Source: Ceratotherium simum simum (taxonomy: Eukaryota > Chordata > Mammalia > Perissodactyla > Rhinocerotidae). From it: a stretch of 64,000 nucleotides of DNA. The notes below the pieces were generated by a model. The model saw nothing but the letters and a program-made list of their open reading frames with translations. It did no database searches and was not told the origin of the DNA. Below, piece after piece: positions 46,216-57,688 of this stretch. Positions within the stretch are counted from its first letter, which is position 1. Every line of letters begins with the position of its first letter. The translations under genes were made by a program, and so were the position numbers. The stretch spans positions 2,160,403 to 2,224,402 of the forward strand of contig NW_004454178.1 in the NCBI RefSeq assembly GCF_000283155.1. The letters run 5' to 3'.

Positions 46216-47150
46216 CTACTTAATGAAGGAAATCATATGGTATTTGACCTTCTCCCTCTGACTTATTTCACTTTGCATTATACCCTCAATGTCCATCCAT
46301 GTTGTCACAAATGGCTGGATTTCATCGTTTCTTGTGGCTGAGTAGTATTCCATTGTGTATATATACCACAGCTTCTTTATCCATTCGTCCCATGATGGGC
46401 ACTTAGGTTGCTTCCACGTCTTGGCTATTGTGAATAACGCTGCAATGAACACAGGGGTGCATGTACCTTTGCAAATTGGTGTTTTCAAGTTCTTTGGATA
46501 AATACCCAACAGTGGAATAGCTGGATCATATGGTAGTTCTATCGTTGATTTTTTGAGGCATCTCCATACTGTTTTCCATAGCGGCTGCACCAGTTTGCAC
46601 TCCCACCAGCAGTGTATGAGAGTTCCCTTCTCTCCACATCCTCTCCAACACATGTTGTTTCCTGTCTTGTTAATTATAGCCATTCTGACAGGCGTGAGGT
46701 GATATCTCATTGTAGTTTTGATTTGCATTTCCCTGATAGTGATTTTGAACATCTTTTCATGTGTCTGTTGGCCATCTGTATATCTTCTTTGGAGAAATGT
46801 CTGTTCAGGTCTTTTGCCCATTTTTTAATTGGGTTGGTAGTTTTTTTGTTGTTGAGATGCATGAGTTCTTTATATATTTTGGAGATTAAGCCCTTATCAG
46901 ATGTATGGTTTGCAAATATCTTCTCCCAATTGTTAGGTTGTCTTTTCGTTTTGTTGATGGTTTCCTTTGCTGTGCAGAAGCTTTTTAGTTTGATGTAGTC
47001 CCATTTGTTTATTTTTTCTATTGTTTCTCTTGCCCAGTCAGATGTGGTGTTTGAAAAGATGTTGCTAAGACCGATGTCGAAGAGCGAACTGCCTATGTTT
47101 TCTTCTAGAAGTTTCATAGTTTCAGGTCTTACATTCAAGTCTTTAATCCA
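46216..47150 (-). pseudogene. L1 ORF2 C-terminal fragment, one frameshift
   Basis: Reverse strand, reading from 47150: [57 protein letters not shown] and [17 protein letters not shown]. Then a short deletion near 46737 changes frame, and the second frame continues [40 protein letters not shown] and [20 protein letters not shown] to the stop near 46216. The Cys-containing [18 protein letters not shown] block of ORF2 is intact. With the sense fragment it would make one ORF2 from the reverse transcriptase onward, split by the inversion. Confidence 0.9.
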
Positions 47151-47151
47151 A

Positions 47152-48103
47152 CTGCTCTAAGAACAGGAACCAGACAAGGATGCCCACTGTCGCCACTCCT
47201 ATTTAACATAGTACTGGAAGTCCTAGCCAGAGCAATCAGGCAAGAGAAAGAAAGAAAAGGGATCCAAATTGGAAAGGAAGAAGTGAAACTGTCACTATTT
47301 GCAGATGACATGATTTTATATATAGAAAACCCTAAAGAATCCACCAGAAAACTTTTAGAAGTAATAAACGAGTATGGTAAAGTTGCAGGATACAAAATCA
47401 ACATACAAAAATCAGTTGCATTTCTGTACACTAACAACGAAGTAGCAGAAAGAGAAATTAAGAATACCATCCCATTTACAATTGCAAAAAAAAGAATAAA
47501 ACACCTAGGAATAAACTTAACCAAAGAGGTGAAAGATCTGTACACCGAAAACTATAAAACATTTCTGAAAGAAATTGAAGAAGACACAAAGAAATGGAAA
47601 GATATTCCGTGCTCTTGGATTGGAAGAATTAACATAGTTAAGATGTCCATACTTCCTAAAGCCATCTATAGATTCAATGCAATCCCTATCAAAGTTCCAA
47701 CAACATTTTTCACAGAAATAGAACAAAGAATCCTAAAATTTATATGGAACAACAAAAGACCCCGAATAGCTAAAGGAATCCTGAGAAAAAAGAACAAAGC
47801 TGGAGGTATCACACTCCCTGATTTCAAAATATACTACCAAGCTATAGTAACCAAAACAGCATGGTACTGGCACAAAAACAGACACACAGATCAATGGAAT
47901 AGAATCGAAAGCCCAGAAATAAACCCACACATCTATGGACAGCTAATCTTTGACAAAGGAGCCAAGAACATACAATGGGGAAAAGAAAGTCTCTTCAACA
48001 AATGGTGTTGGGAAAACTGGATAGCCACATGCGAAAAAATGAAAGTAGACCCTTACCTTACACCATGCACAAAAATTAACTCCAAATGGATTAAAGACTC
48101 ACA
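47152..48103 (+). pseudogene. L1 ORF2 fragment: reverse transcriptase core, open frame
   Basis: About 317 codons without a stop, from [18 protein letters not shown] (47160) through the catalytic FADD box ([13 protein letters not shown], around 47295-47335), the YKINIQKS and [13 protein letters not shown] tracts, [17 protein letters not shown] and [12 protein letters not shown] to WIKDS at the breakpoint. The N-terminal endonuclease and the rest of ORF2 are not in this frame, so it is a protein fragment inside a dead element. The open frame implies that the insertion is fairly recent compared with other L1s here. The first ATG (47283) is not a genuine start. Confidence 0.9.
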
Positions 48104-48409
48104 ACCTTCTCTTTCAGGTTTTGGACCAATACTTTAAACTCTTTATCAGCTGCTTCCAACTGATTCCATCACAGGTACCCTCATGCACTAAAACAGGGTC
48201 CATTATCTTCTTTCTCAAAGTCTCTACTCTTTTTATTCTCTTTTATGCTAATGGAATCAATATTCATCTAGTAAATTAGATAGAAAATTGCTTCTGCTTT
48301 TCCCTATCTACTCCTTCACCCGGGATCCAATAAATCATCAAGTACTGTCTATTCAATCCAGGAAATATTTCCTGAATCTATGTTCTGTTCTGCATTCCAA
48401 TAACCACTA

Positions 48410-48795
48410 AATTAATTTCCTTCCTCATTATTTCTGACTACATTATTTTAAGAATATTCTAATGTTTGTTCTTTTAATCCATTCTTAACTTTGTAGTCAG
48501 AATTATGTTTATTTTAGATTGTTCATATCACTTTTTTTCTTTAAATACTACTTTCTTTTAATGCCTCTAATAATTCCCATTGAATCCCTGGTCAATAGGA
48601 AAAGTTCCAAACTCTTTAGAACGCTCAAACTACCTCACTTTACATTTCCAGACTCATTTCCTATGACTTTTTCCACTTGTCCTATGCTGGTCACACAAGA
48701 CAATGCAACTTTGACAAAGAACGCTTTCTCCACAAAATATTTCCCAACTGCACCCCATGGGCAGAATTAATTGGTTTTTTTGACTCAATGCTACC
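48410..48795 (+). mobile_element. Probable L2 LINE remnant
   Basis: CATTGAATCCCTGGTCAATA, GGAAAAGTTCCAAACTCTTT, CTCACTTTACATTTCCAGAC and TCTCCACAAAATATTTCCCA follow forward L2 sequence (the region around AAACTCCTTAGC and CCTTTCCAGCCTCAT). Sequence on both sides of the young L1 (before 45935 and after 48113) may be the same L2. Confidence 0.45.
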
Positions 48796-48859
48796 ATTGT
48801 CTTTTGGACAGTAATTAGTCAAGTGCACTTGTCTAGAATAAGGATTTAAGACTCTAAAT

Positions 48860-51780
48860 TTCCCTTTCAACATAGTTTTAACTGCATACCACAAATTGTG
48901 ATATGTTGCATTTTCATTATCTTTTAATAAAAATATTTTCCACCTTCTATCGTGCTTTACTTTTTGAGATGCATTATGCAGAAGTTTGGAAATATACTGC
49001 TTAACTGATAAATACTTGAGAAGTTTTAGTTATCTCTTCTAGAATTGATTTCTAGCTTAATTCGCCTGGGGCTAGGGAATTATTCTAAATAATTTCAGTC
49101 TAAAAATTTGTTCAGATATTTTTATGGACAATTCTGGTAAATATTCCATGTACACTTGGAAAAAATGGATATTCCTATAGTGTTGGGTGTAGTGTTTTAG
49201 ACACTTCAGTTAGATCAAGTTAATCAATTGTTCTGCACATATCCTGATACCCTTACTGATTGTTCTTTCTGCTTGTCTCATCAGTTACAGGGAGATATGT
49301 ATTAAAGTAAGGTGCTATGTTGTATTTTTGCTAATTTTTCATTTTAGTTCTGTCATTTTTTTCCTTTATATGTTTTAAGGCTATATTAAATGAAACATAC
49401 AAATTTAATTTTTGGAAATGTTGTTTGACTTAAAATCAACTTGTTCTTATATTATTTATATTATATTTTTATTATATTATGTTAGAGCAAAATCACATTT
49501 ATTTTTCTTTGTGCTTGCGTGGTCTATCTTTTTCTACCCTTTTACATACAAGATTTCTGTGTCCTTATATTAAGGGGTGTCTCTTGGAAGCAGTGTAGAG
49601 CTGAGAGTTTTTTTTTTTTAATTAAGCCTGAAAAAACTTTGTGTTTTAATTGGAATATTTACACTGTCTACATTCATTATAATTATGAACATATTGGCTT
49701 ATATTTACCATCTCACTATTTGTTCTCTATTTCTCCCATCTGTTCTAGCCTTCTTTTTCTCTTCCTTTCGAAGCTTCATTTGGAATAATCACTTATTTTC
49801 AGTTATCACAATTGTCCCCTCTCTTAGCTTATTGGATTTATATTTTTTAGTCTTCCTTTAACTATTAACCTAGAAATCACAGCACATATTTTTGACTTAG
49901 TATAATACATTTACCTTTTCCCAGATAACGTTAGACCTTAGAAGGCTGTCCATCTTTTTCACTCATCTTCCTTTGATGTTATTTTTGTCATGCATTTAAT
50001 TCTACCTATAATTTAATCACATAAGATATTATTATTTTGTTTTTATTGCCAATATTTATTTAAATTTATTCACATATCTATTCTTTCTATTGGTCTTCAT
50101 TTTTTCCCACATTTCTATGTATCTGTATAGGTCTCTTTCTGCTAAAGGGACTAAATTCTCTTTGGTATTGCTTTTATTGTCGGGCTGATACATTAAATTA
50201 TCTCATTGTTTCTGGAAATGCTACATTTTGCCTTTAGTTTTGAAGAATAAATTTGGTCGGTATAGACATCTAGATTAGCAGGGGTGTATGTGTATGTGTA
50301 TGTTTCCCTTCAACACTTGGAAGCTATTTTGTGGTCTCTGCTTTCCATTGTTTATGTTGAGATATTAGCTATTAGTCTTCTGTTGTTTATTTGAAGATCA
50401 AGTTTTTTCTCTGACTGCATTTAAGATTTCTTATCTGTCTTTTAGTTTCAACAATTTTAATATGATATACCTAGCAATTTATTTTCATCTGCCTGGTTAT
50501 AACTCATTTTTTTTTATTTTTCCTGCTTGGGTTCTTAAATATTTTGAATCAGTAATTTTACATCATTCATAAGTTTTGGACTATTTTAAACTATTATCTA
50601 TCAAATATTGTTTTTGCCCCATCCCCTCTTCCTTTTCATCTTCTGGAACTCCAATTCTACTCCATTCTGGAACTACACTACACTACGTCCTGTGTATGTT
50701 AGAAATTTTCACCCATTTCCTTCTGCATTATAAACTCTCTTTTTCATTTTTGCCATTATTTTTTTTTCCCCATGCTTCTGTTTGGGTATTCTCTACTGCT
50801 CTGTCTTCAAGTTCACTAACTCTCTCTCTCTTTGTAGTATCAATTTTGATGTTAAACCCATCTGTTGAGTTTTTAATTCATTTTTTTTGTAATTTTCATT
50901 TTTAGAATTTGAATTTGATTTTTCTAAATAGCCTCCAGTTCCCTGGTGGAATTCTTAACTTTATTATTTATGTTTTTAATCATAGTTATTTTTGAAATTC
51001 ATTGTTGATAACTTGAACATCTGAATCACATGTGAATCTGTTTCAGTTGTCTGGTTTTGGCCTGGTCTTTTTCTGTGTGTGCTTGGTAATTTTTTATCAT
51101 ATCCCAGACATTGTACAGGAAAAATTGTAAAGGTTCTAGATCGTTTTATTTTTCTCAGGAGAGAAAGCCAGAGTTGGACAACTCTTGTAAAGACAATTCA
51201 CTTCAATTTAACTATGAAATGAACTATCTTCATTTGGGTCTCAGATTTTGTAAGGATAAGTCGGCCTCTCATTCACCCTCACTTCTACAATGTTGTTGCC
51301 TGCCTGGGGCCTCAACTGAATGCCTGAGTGTTCATAGGTGCCCCTCTCACATGTAGGGTCCTGAGCTTCAATTTTGTTTCCCCAAAACTATAAGCTTGTT
51401 AAAAGTTTTGTTGTGTTTTTCAGCCACTTTCTTTCAGGTCTTTCTGCAACTTAGGAATAAGTAGATGTTTCTTTGAGAAAACCAGCACAGAGAGTCAGTG
51501 TCAATTCTCTGACCTCCCTTATCTGAAAGGTCTTCGGTCTTCAAGTCCTAGTTGTCTTGGCAGTTCCAAATCCCTCAAACTGTGAGATTTCTGAAATCTA
51601 TGCCAGCTTCTCTGCCTTTTACTCTAGGCCCCTTAAGTCTCAGTAAATACCTCACAGCAGTTGGGGGGAGATGACATGTTCAAAATACTTGGCTCCCTTC
51701 AAAAGCTTCCCTTCTCTGTGAGATATTCATCTTTGAAGACTGGGAGCCTCAGAGGCTCTCTGACTCTTCTAATTATTCTA
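48860..51780 (-). mobile_element. Old L1 (L1M), antisense 5' half: endonuclease region and 5' UTR
   Basis: Antisense L1 endonuclease-region DNA: AATATTCCATGTACACTTGG, CACTTCAGTTAGATCAAGTT, TTTTAGTTCTGTCATTTTTT, GGTGTCTCTTGGAAGCAGTG and TCTATTTCTCCCATCTGTTC. This is followed by the antisense 5' region: GGAACTCCAATTCTACTCCA, CTCTGTCTTCAAGTTCACTA, TGTCTGGTTTTGGCCTGGTC and CATATCCCAGACATTGTACA. Very T-rich and riddled with stops. The preserved portion is the L1 5' half, with no 3' half alongside. Confidence 0.75.
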
Positions 51781-51799
51781 GGTAAATGCATTAATTTTA

Positions 51800-52390
51800 A
51801 ATAAGTTGCAATGTCATAATCAGAAGCTGAAGCCTCGGTGAATTTTATTCAGTGTTTTTTCTTGTATCTATTGAGATAACCATACAATTTTATATATTAA
51901 CTGTTAAAAATGTGGTAAAGTGAATTAATAGATTATAACAGTAATATATTCTTGTATTCCTGAATTAAACCAAACTTGAATATAGACAGGTTAGATAGAT
52001 GGATATAGATATAAATACATAGATATGTGTGTGTATTTTTTGTTGTTGTTGCTGGATTGGCTTAAGAATATTGTATTTAATTTTTCTTTCTTCTCTGGAA
52101 AAGTTTGCAGAAAACTGGAATTATCTTTTCCCTTGATGTTTGTTAAAGCCAATTTGGGGAGGTAGATTTTAAACTGTGGATGTAATTTCTTCTCATGGTT
52201 ATCAGTTTATTAAAGATTTCTAATTCCTTTTGAGCAATAAGTTATATTTTTCTAAGAAATTAGGCATTGCGTCTACTTTTCAAATTTATTTGCACAGTGT
52301 TATTCTTTGATATTGTTTACTTTTGCTTTTATCTTCGTTTTATTGAATAAGACTTGTTAGAGTTAAGGTCTTTTTTTTATTATGTCAGAT
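51800..52390 (-). mobile_element. Old L1, antisense ORF2 reverse-transcriptase fragment
   Basis: TTTTTTCTTGTATCTATTGA then GATAACCATAC, TTCTTGTATTCCTGAATTAA and TTCTTCTCTGGAAAAGTTTG then CAGAAAACTGG correspond to antisense L1 reverse-transcriptase sequence. Degraded. Confidence 0.65.
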
Positions 52391-52394
52391 AATC

Positions 52395-52935
52395 CTTGTA
52401 CACCGTCTCAGATGCTCTCGGCCTCAAATGTCTCTGGATCCTTGGGCTACTTTTTCCAGCTGCTGCAGTGAGAGCTCTACATGAGACTTTACCAGCTTCA
52501 GGAAGGTTCATCCTTATGGCGCTTTGGTGTCTCACCTCCTGCCTCTTGCTCTAAGTTACCTTTGTACCGAGCTGTGGGACTTGATGCGACCACATTTGGG
52601 CCCCATGAATACATAGCTGATAGGGGAAGATAAAGAGGCTAACCTTAAACCCACCACTCTAGGAGCCAGTAGGTATTTACACCTCCCTTTCTGCCTCCCT
52701 CTCAGGAAGTATTACCCTGAGATGCAGTTTATAATGTTCAGAGAAGTGGTCTGTGGGATCAACAACCAATCACTCCGCTCTGTAGCCAATTCAAAAGCAC
52801 AGCCTCACCTGTGTCTCCTCTTTGACTCCTTCAATCCCGTTGTCCCTAACTCCTATTCCCTGGGATCACATTTGCTAAGAAAAATGTAGCACATTTACCT
52901 ATTGTCTTAGAAACTAATTTCAGGGTAGGACCAAA
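52395..52935 (+). mobile_element. Probable ancient LTR-like repeat
   Basis: GC-richer island between antisense L1 pieces. ACCCTGAGATGCAGTTTATA, AACAACCAATCACTCCGCTC, TTTGACTCCTTCAATCCCGT and TAACTCCTATTCCCTGGGAT then CACAT follow a mammalian repeat that I know but cannot name. Confidence 0.45.
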
Positions 52936-53066
52936 CAGTCTTCAAAGAACCCATTTCTGGCTTTGTTGAGCCTCTTCATTGCCCTACTATAATGTACATA
53001 ATAGTTTTTTCTGCTCCTATATTGATGTTTTCTTCTCTCAGTTTTCTTGAGTTTTATTCTAATTTA

Positions 53067-53421
53067 AAACCAAATAATTTGTGGGCCGGCCCCGTGGCTT
53101 AGCGGTTAAGTGCGCGCCCTCTGCTACTGGCGGCCTGGATTCGGATCCCTGGGCGCGCACCAACGCACCGCTTCTCCGGACATGCTGAGGCCACGTCCCA
53201 CATACAGCAACTAGAAGGATGTGCAACTATAACGTACAACTATCTACTGGGGCTTTGGGGGAAAAAAGGAGGAGGATTAGGCAATGGATGTTAGCTCAGA
53301 GCCGGTCTTCCTCAGCAAAAAAATGAGGAGGATTAGCACGGATGTTAGCTCAGGGCTGATCTTCCTCACAAAAAAAAAAAAAAAATCAATGTGTCAAAAA
53401 AACCAAAAACAAATAGTTTGT
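53067..53421 (+). mobile_element. ERE SINE, full length with doubled tail block and TSD
   Basis: Head GGGCCGGCCCCGTGGCTTAG, CACCGCTTCTCCGGACATGC, CAACTAGAAGGATGTGCAAC, then two GGATGTTAGCTCAG-type blocks and an A-rich tail. TSD AAACCAAATAATTTGT (53067-53082) and AAAACAAATAGTTTGT (53406-53421), 14 of 16. At about 320 bp it is the longest ERE here. Confidence 0.95.
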
Positions 53422-54255
53422 TAATTTCAGCCTTTCTTATTTTCTAACGTAGGTGTTTGTTGCTGTAAATGTCTCTCCTTATTACCACTAACTCATATTC
53501 CACATATTTTTGTATATTGCATTTCCTTGATAAATATGAAATATTTTTAGACTTTCATTTTGAGTACTTGCTTGTGTTATTCAGAAGTGTGTTTTATTAT
53601 TTCCAAATATATGCTTTGTTTTGTTTTAACATTTTTGTTTATTGTTTTCCAATTTATCATATTACGTCTATTGTATCTAATTTAACTTTAAGATACTAAG
53701 ATTTGCAATTTGTCGAAGTTGTTTTATGGCATAGTACGTGACAGTTTTCAAATATATTCCACATGTGCTTGAGAAGATATTAATTTTTTAATTGGTTGCT
53801 GCAGGATACACATATGTCCCTTAGTTAATGTCGTTGTGTTGTTCAAATCTTCTATACCCTTATGGATTTATGTGTGCCTCATCTGTCAGTTAGTGACAGA
53901 AACATATTAAAATCTTCCATTATGGTGGTCAATTTCTATTGTTTATGTACACATACACATCCATACATTTGAGACTATGCTATTAGCTGTGTACATATTT
54001 AAAATTATATAGCATTCTAGTCTACCCTTTTATCCTATTCTCTGTTTTTAAATATTTTTTTCCTTAAAGTCTCCTTTGTTTGACATTAACATAGCAACTA
54101 CTTTATTTTAAAAGCATTTGCTTGACATACCATTTTCTATTCTTTTGTTTTAAAATTTTCTTTGCCATATGTTTTTAATTTCTCTTTAGGGAATAGCATA
54201 GAACTGGAATTTAAAGAAAAAAGACTAATTCTGTAATATCTTTCTTTTAACTTTT
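53422..54255 (-). mobile_element. Old L1, antisense endonuclease-region fragment
   Basis: AAATATATTCCACATGTGCT then TGAGAAGA, TTGTTCAAATCTTCTATACC, GTTAGTGACAGAAACATATT then AAAATCTTCC, and CCTTTGTTTGACATTAACAT match antisense L1 endonuclease DNA. Together with 51800-52390 it may be one old L1 later split by the LTR-like block and the ERE. Confidence 0.65.
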
Positions 54256-54259
54256 GAGT

Positions 54260-54485
54260 TTAGAACAGAGATTGGCAAACAATGACCTTTAAGCCAAATA
54301 AAGCAAGCTCTCTGTTTTGGTAACTAAAGTTATATTGGAACAGAGCCACACCCACTCATTGATGTATTATCTATTGCTGATTTCATGTTACAATGACATA
54401 GCTGAATAATCATGACACAGATCATATAGCCAGCAAAGCCTAAAATATTTACTGTCTGTTCCTTTACAGAAATTTTGCTTACCAT
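54260..54485 (-). mobile_element. hAT-type non-autonomous DNA transposon (MER/Charlie class)
   Basis: GATTGGCAAACAATGACCTT, TTGGAACAGAGCCACACCCA, ATATAGCCAGCAAAGCCTAA and TATTTACTGTCTGTTCCTTT then ACAGAAA form the well-known antisense repeat whose forward form reads TGTAAAGGGCCAGATAGTAA. The exact family name is not certain. Confidence 0.65.
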
Positions 54486-54489
54486 GGAT

Positions 54490-56460
54490 GACTGAATTTA
54501 AATTTATGATAATTGCTTATATATTTGGATTTTGTGCTTTTATTTGATTTGCCCTCATTATAATTTTTCCTGTTTTCTTTTGTAATTTAACAAAATTATT
54601 CCATTTTCTCTGTTCTAATCGAAACAGAGAATTTCCAACCTCTCTGTTGGAAGTTATAAGCTCTATTTCTGATTTTTATTTGTCACACTTATTATTGGTC
54701 ACACAACTAACAAAGCATAATATTAATATCTCAATCTTCCTTTAGATCAATAAAAGGATCTCAAAGTACTGTAACTCTAATTACCTTCTTCAGATCTCGT
54801 ATATTATTTGTTTCAAAATTTTAGTCTAATTTTTAGTTTTCACAAGAGTTAGGCATTAGTGACGTGTTTATATTTGTTCTATTTATCTGTGTTTATTTAA
54901 TTTTTTACTAATTTCTTTGTCACCCATGCCTCTTTCATCTCATAGATTCATTTTGCATTCATTTTATTTCTCTTTGATTTACATCCTTGATCAGTTCCTT
55001 TAATGTTGATTAGAAGTTCCTGCAATATTTCTAATATGTTATTTCTTTTTCATTCTTGAATATTTACTTTAGCACATAGTTAGAAGAGAATACGACTTTA
55101 GTTTGATAATATTTTTATCTTATGCTTTTGAAAATATTCCTCTGTTATCTTCTGGATTGCATCAGTGCCCTTCGGAAAACTGGTACTTGATAATGATCTT
55201 TCTTTTGTAAACATCTCTTCTCTTTGGCTGAATTTTAAATCATATCTTTGTCTTTTGTGTTCTGTGGTTCCACTATAATATGTCTATGGGTAAATATCTT
55301 TTTTTTTCATGTTTCTGTGCTTCATAAATCTGGGTATTTATGTCGTTTATTTCTTTTTAAAGTACTTCCAACATTAAATCTTTGAATATTTTATTTCTCC
55401 ATTCTCTCCACTCTCTGGTTTTAAAATTTCAATTATGTGTGTGTGAGATCTTAACATTTGGTCTGTATTGACTCTTAACACTTTTTCTCCATCTCTTTGT
55501 CTCTCTATGGTGAATCCTAGACAATTTCTTCAGATCTATCTTTCAGCTCACTAATTACCGTTAGCTGTGCATAATTTGTTGGGTAATCTATCCAGTAATT
55601 TTTAAATTTTAGGTATTTATTTCTTATTTCCATAAGTTTTATCAGGTCTTTTCTCATATATGCCTTGTCTGTTTGGATAATATCCTATTATTTGCTGATA
55701 TTTTTCATTCTCTATTTAAAATGATATTTTATACATACTTATTTAAAAATTGATACTAAAAAGTTCTTGGGAGAATAATCCTCCCATTAGTTGTTACTGC
55801 TGATTCACATTTATGCAAACATGTTTTTTTTGTGTTTTCTTATCTTTGTGTTTGTTAACTCTTGGCTGGCTTTATTCTTGAGAATGCTGTAAATCTTTGT
55901 TCATGGATGTCTCCATTCAAAGAGACTTTGGGATATTACAAACCAGGGACCACTTAATTTCTGAGATTGGATTCTCATGTATTATTCAGGTAGTGTAAGT
56001 CTGAATTTCACTCTTGCATGAGGAAAGGGCTATGGTTAAAAAATTCTGAAAGAAGGATATTTTACCCATCCAGAGCCAAGGCTTTGATAGATCGTTTCTT
56101 CGTCATCACTTTTTCCAGTAGGTAAAGTTTTGGATTTCTTTTTTAATTTCCATCTTTGCTTTGAGGGATCCAGGTGTACCTGGTGGTGTCCACTTCAACT
56201 CTCCAACTTGTGCAGAAAGTCCACGTTTCTCTTCCCTCCACGCGGCTACTAACACTCAGGCATTACATACATCAGCAAATGTTCTCAAGGCAGCTGAAGG
56301 GAATACTGACTGTTGTTTCCAGATTTTTTTTAATGTTTTGTTCCCACATTCTTAGAACATCGGTCATACATTTAAAAGAAGATTTGGAATGTCTGACGTT
56401 GTATTTGTAGGTGCTTATAATAGAAGAATTTTTCAGGATATCTAGTCCACGAAATTAAAA
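54490..56460 (-). mobile_element. Old L1, antisense 5' region
   Basis: Continuation of old antisense L1 5' sequence: TTATCTTCTGGATTGCATCA, GTTCCACTATAATATGTCTA, TTTCTCCATTCTCTCCACTC, ATCTTTCAGCTCACTAATTA and CATAAGTTTTATCAGGTCTT. From about 55900 on the match fades; the last 400 bp may be unique sequence. Confidence 0.5.
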
Positions 56461-56509
56461 ATAAATTTATTTCCAATCTTTTCATATTCATATTTTTATC
56501 TATTTATAG

Positions 56510-56640
56510 CAGTGTAATAGACTGTTAATTTCCTGAGGGCAGAAAGGGGTATGTTATTCATTGTTATACACCCAGAATCTACCATGTGTCTGATTCATGT
56601 ATAATAAATGCTAAATAATGATTTTTGAATGAATATTTCC
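56510..56640 (+). mobile_element. L2 3'-end fragment
   Basis: TTTCCTGAGGGCAGAAAGGG, CACCCAGAATCTACCATGTG, TAATAAATGCTAAATAATGA and TTTTTGAATGAAT match the forward L2 3' terminus. Confidence 0.7.
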
Positions 56641-57223
56641 TCTCTTAAGGTGGGATGTCTTTTTATGAGTCTCTCATTATACTTTAAATCATAACAGATT
56701 AAGAATGAAAGCCTGTATAGTTATATTATGATAATTATTGTCATTATTTTAATCTTGCTGACAACTTTCAAATAATTAGTATACATTTACTCTTCTATTC
56801 TTTCATTGTGGAGAGACTTTTTCTTATTATCAGTGATAATATTTTACATGTCACAAATATCACTATTTTGTATCAGTGGATAATTAGAGTAAAATATATG
56901 AGTAATGATATGTGTCAAATATAAAACAAAGAGTACAAAGTTAGCATTAATCTATTCTCAGTTATTTTAATAAACCATGTTCTTTAAAAGAAACAATCAC
57001 CTATGGAACATTTTCCTGAGGTCCCTACAACTACAATTAAGCATACATAAAAAAAATATTTCTCAACAATAGAAAAACTATATTAAGCTGCTACATTTAG
57101 AAGGAAGAAATATAGCGGAAATACAAGCAAATAATTTAATATGTAGTATAATTGTTACGTTCATAATTGAAAATTAAGAAAAGGAAAGAAAGCTTAGTAT
57201 AGAAGACGGATTATATGTCATTA
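56641..57223. other. Unassigned sequence
   Basis: No recognised repeat or gene in about 580 bp. Confidence 0.4.
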
Positions 57224-57688
57224 TCAGTGAGGTTCCTTTTTTTTTTTTTTTTTTGCTGAGGAAGATTCACCCTGAGCTATATGTGCCAAGCTTTCTCTAT
57301 TTTGTCTGTGGGTCATCGCCACAGCATGGCTGCTGACAAGTGGTCTAGGTCTGCGCCCAGAATACAAATCCATGAACCTGGGCTGCCAAAGCGGAACACG
57401 ATGAACTTTTTTTTTTTTTTTTTTTTTTTTTTTAGATTTTATTTATTTTTTGCCCCCAAAGCCCCAGTAGATAGTTGTATGTCACAGCTGCACACCCTTC
57501 TAGTTGCTGTATGTGGGACTCGGCCTCAGGATGGACAGAGAAGTGGTGCCTCGATGCGCACCCGGGATCCGAACCCGGGCCGCCAGCATCGCAGCGCGCG
57601 CACTTAACCACCAAGCCACAGGGCCGCCCCATGAACACGCTGAACTTAACCAGTATGCCATGGGGCCGGCCTCAGTGAGGTTCCTTTT
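57224..57688 (-). mobile_element. ERE SINE (older), antisense, interrupted by a younger ERE
   Basis: Outer ERE: T tail 57241-57254, GATTCACCCTGAGCTATATG, then its head in two parts, 57255-57408 and 57648-57671 (AACCAGTATGCCATGGGGCC then GGCC). Outer TSD TCAGTGAGGTTCCTTTT at 57224-57240 and 57672-57688, 17 bp identical. Confidence 0.95.
57394..57647 (-). mobile_element. Young ERE SINE nested inside another ERE
   Basis: Inner antisense ERE with T tail 57409-57433, AGATAGTTGTATGTCACAGC, CCCGGGATCCGAACCCGGGC and CACTTAACCACCAAGCCACA then GGGCCGCCCC. Inner TSD GAACACGATGAACTT (57394-57408) and GAACACGCTGAACTT (57633-57647), one mismatch. Reading frames across it are shadows of the SINE. Confidence 0.95.

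Larger units (their letters stand above)
45935..48113 (-). mobile_element. 5'-inverted L1 insertion, best preserved in the window
   Basis: One L1 insertion in reverse orientation with its 5' part inverted. TSD-like TCACAACCTTCT at 45935-45946 and 48099-48110. From the left: T-rich tail (45945-45983, antisense A-tail), antisense 3' UTR and ORF2 C-terminus (45984 to about 47150), then sense ORF2 (47152-48103). The antisense part begins at [12 protein letters not shown] and the sense part ends at SKWIKDS, so both breakpoints fall at the same L1 position, as in twin priming. It is 5'-truncated before the reverse-transcriptase finger region. Confidence 0.93.

Noticed and set aside
45638..46341. 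Several overlapping forward ORFs of 63-119 codons
   Set aside because: They read through antisense L1 3' UTR and T-rich tail; no protein family.
47283..48137. 284-codon forward ORF as a gene starting at ATG 47283
   Set aside because: It is an internal L1 reverse-transcriptase fragment; the frame is open upstream of that ATG and ends by running through the L1 breakpoint into flanking DNA.
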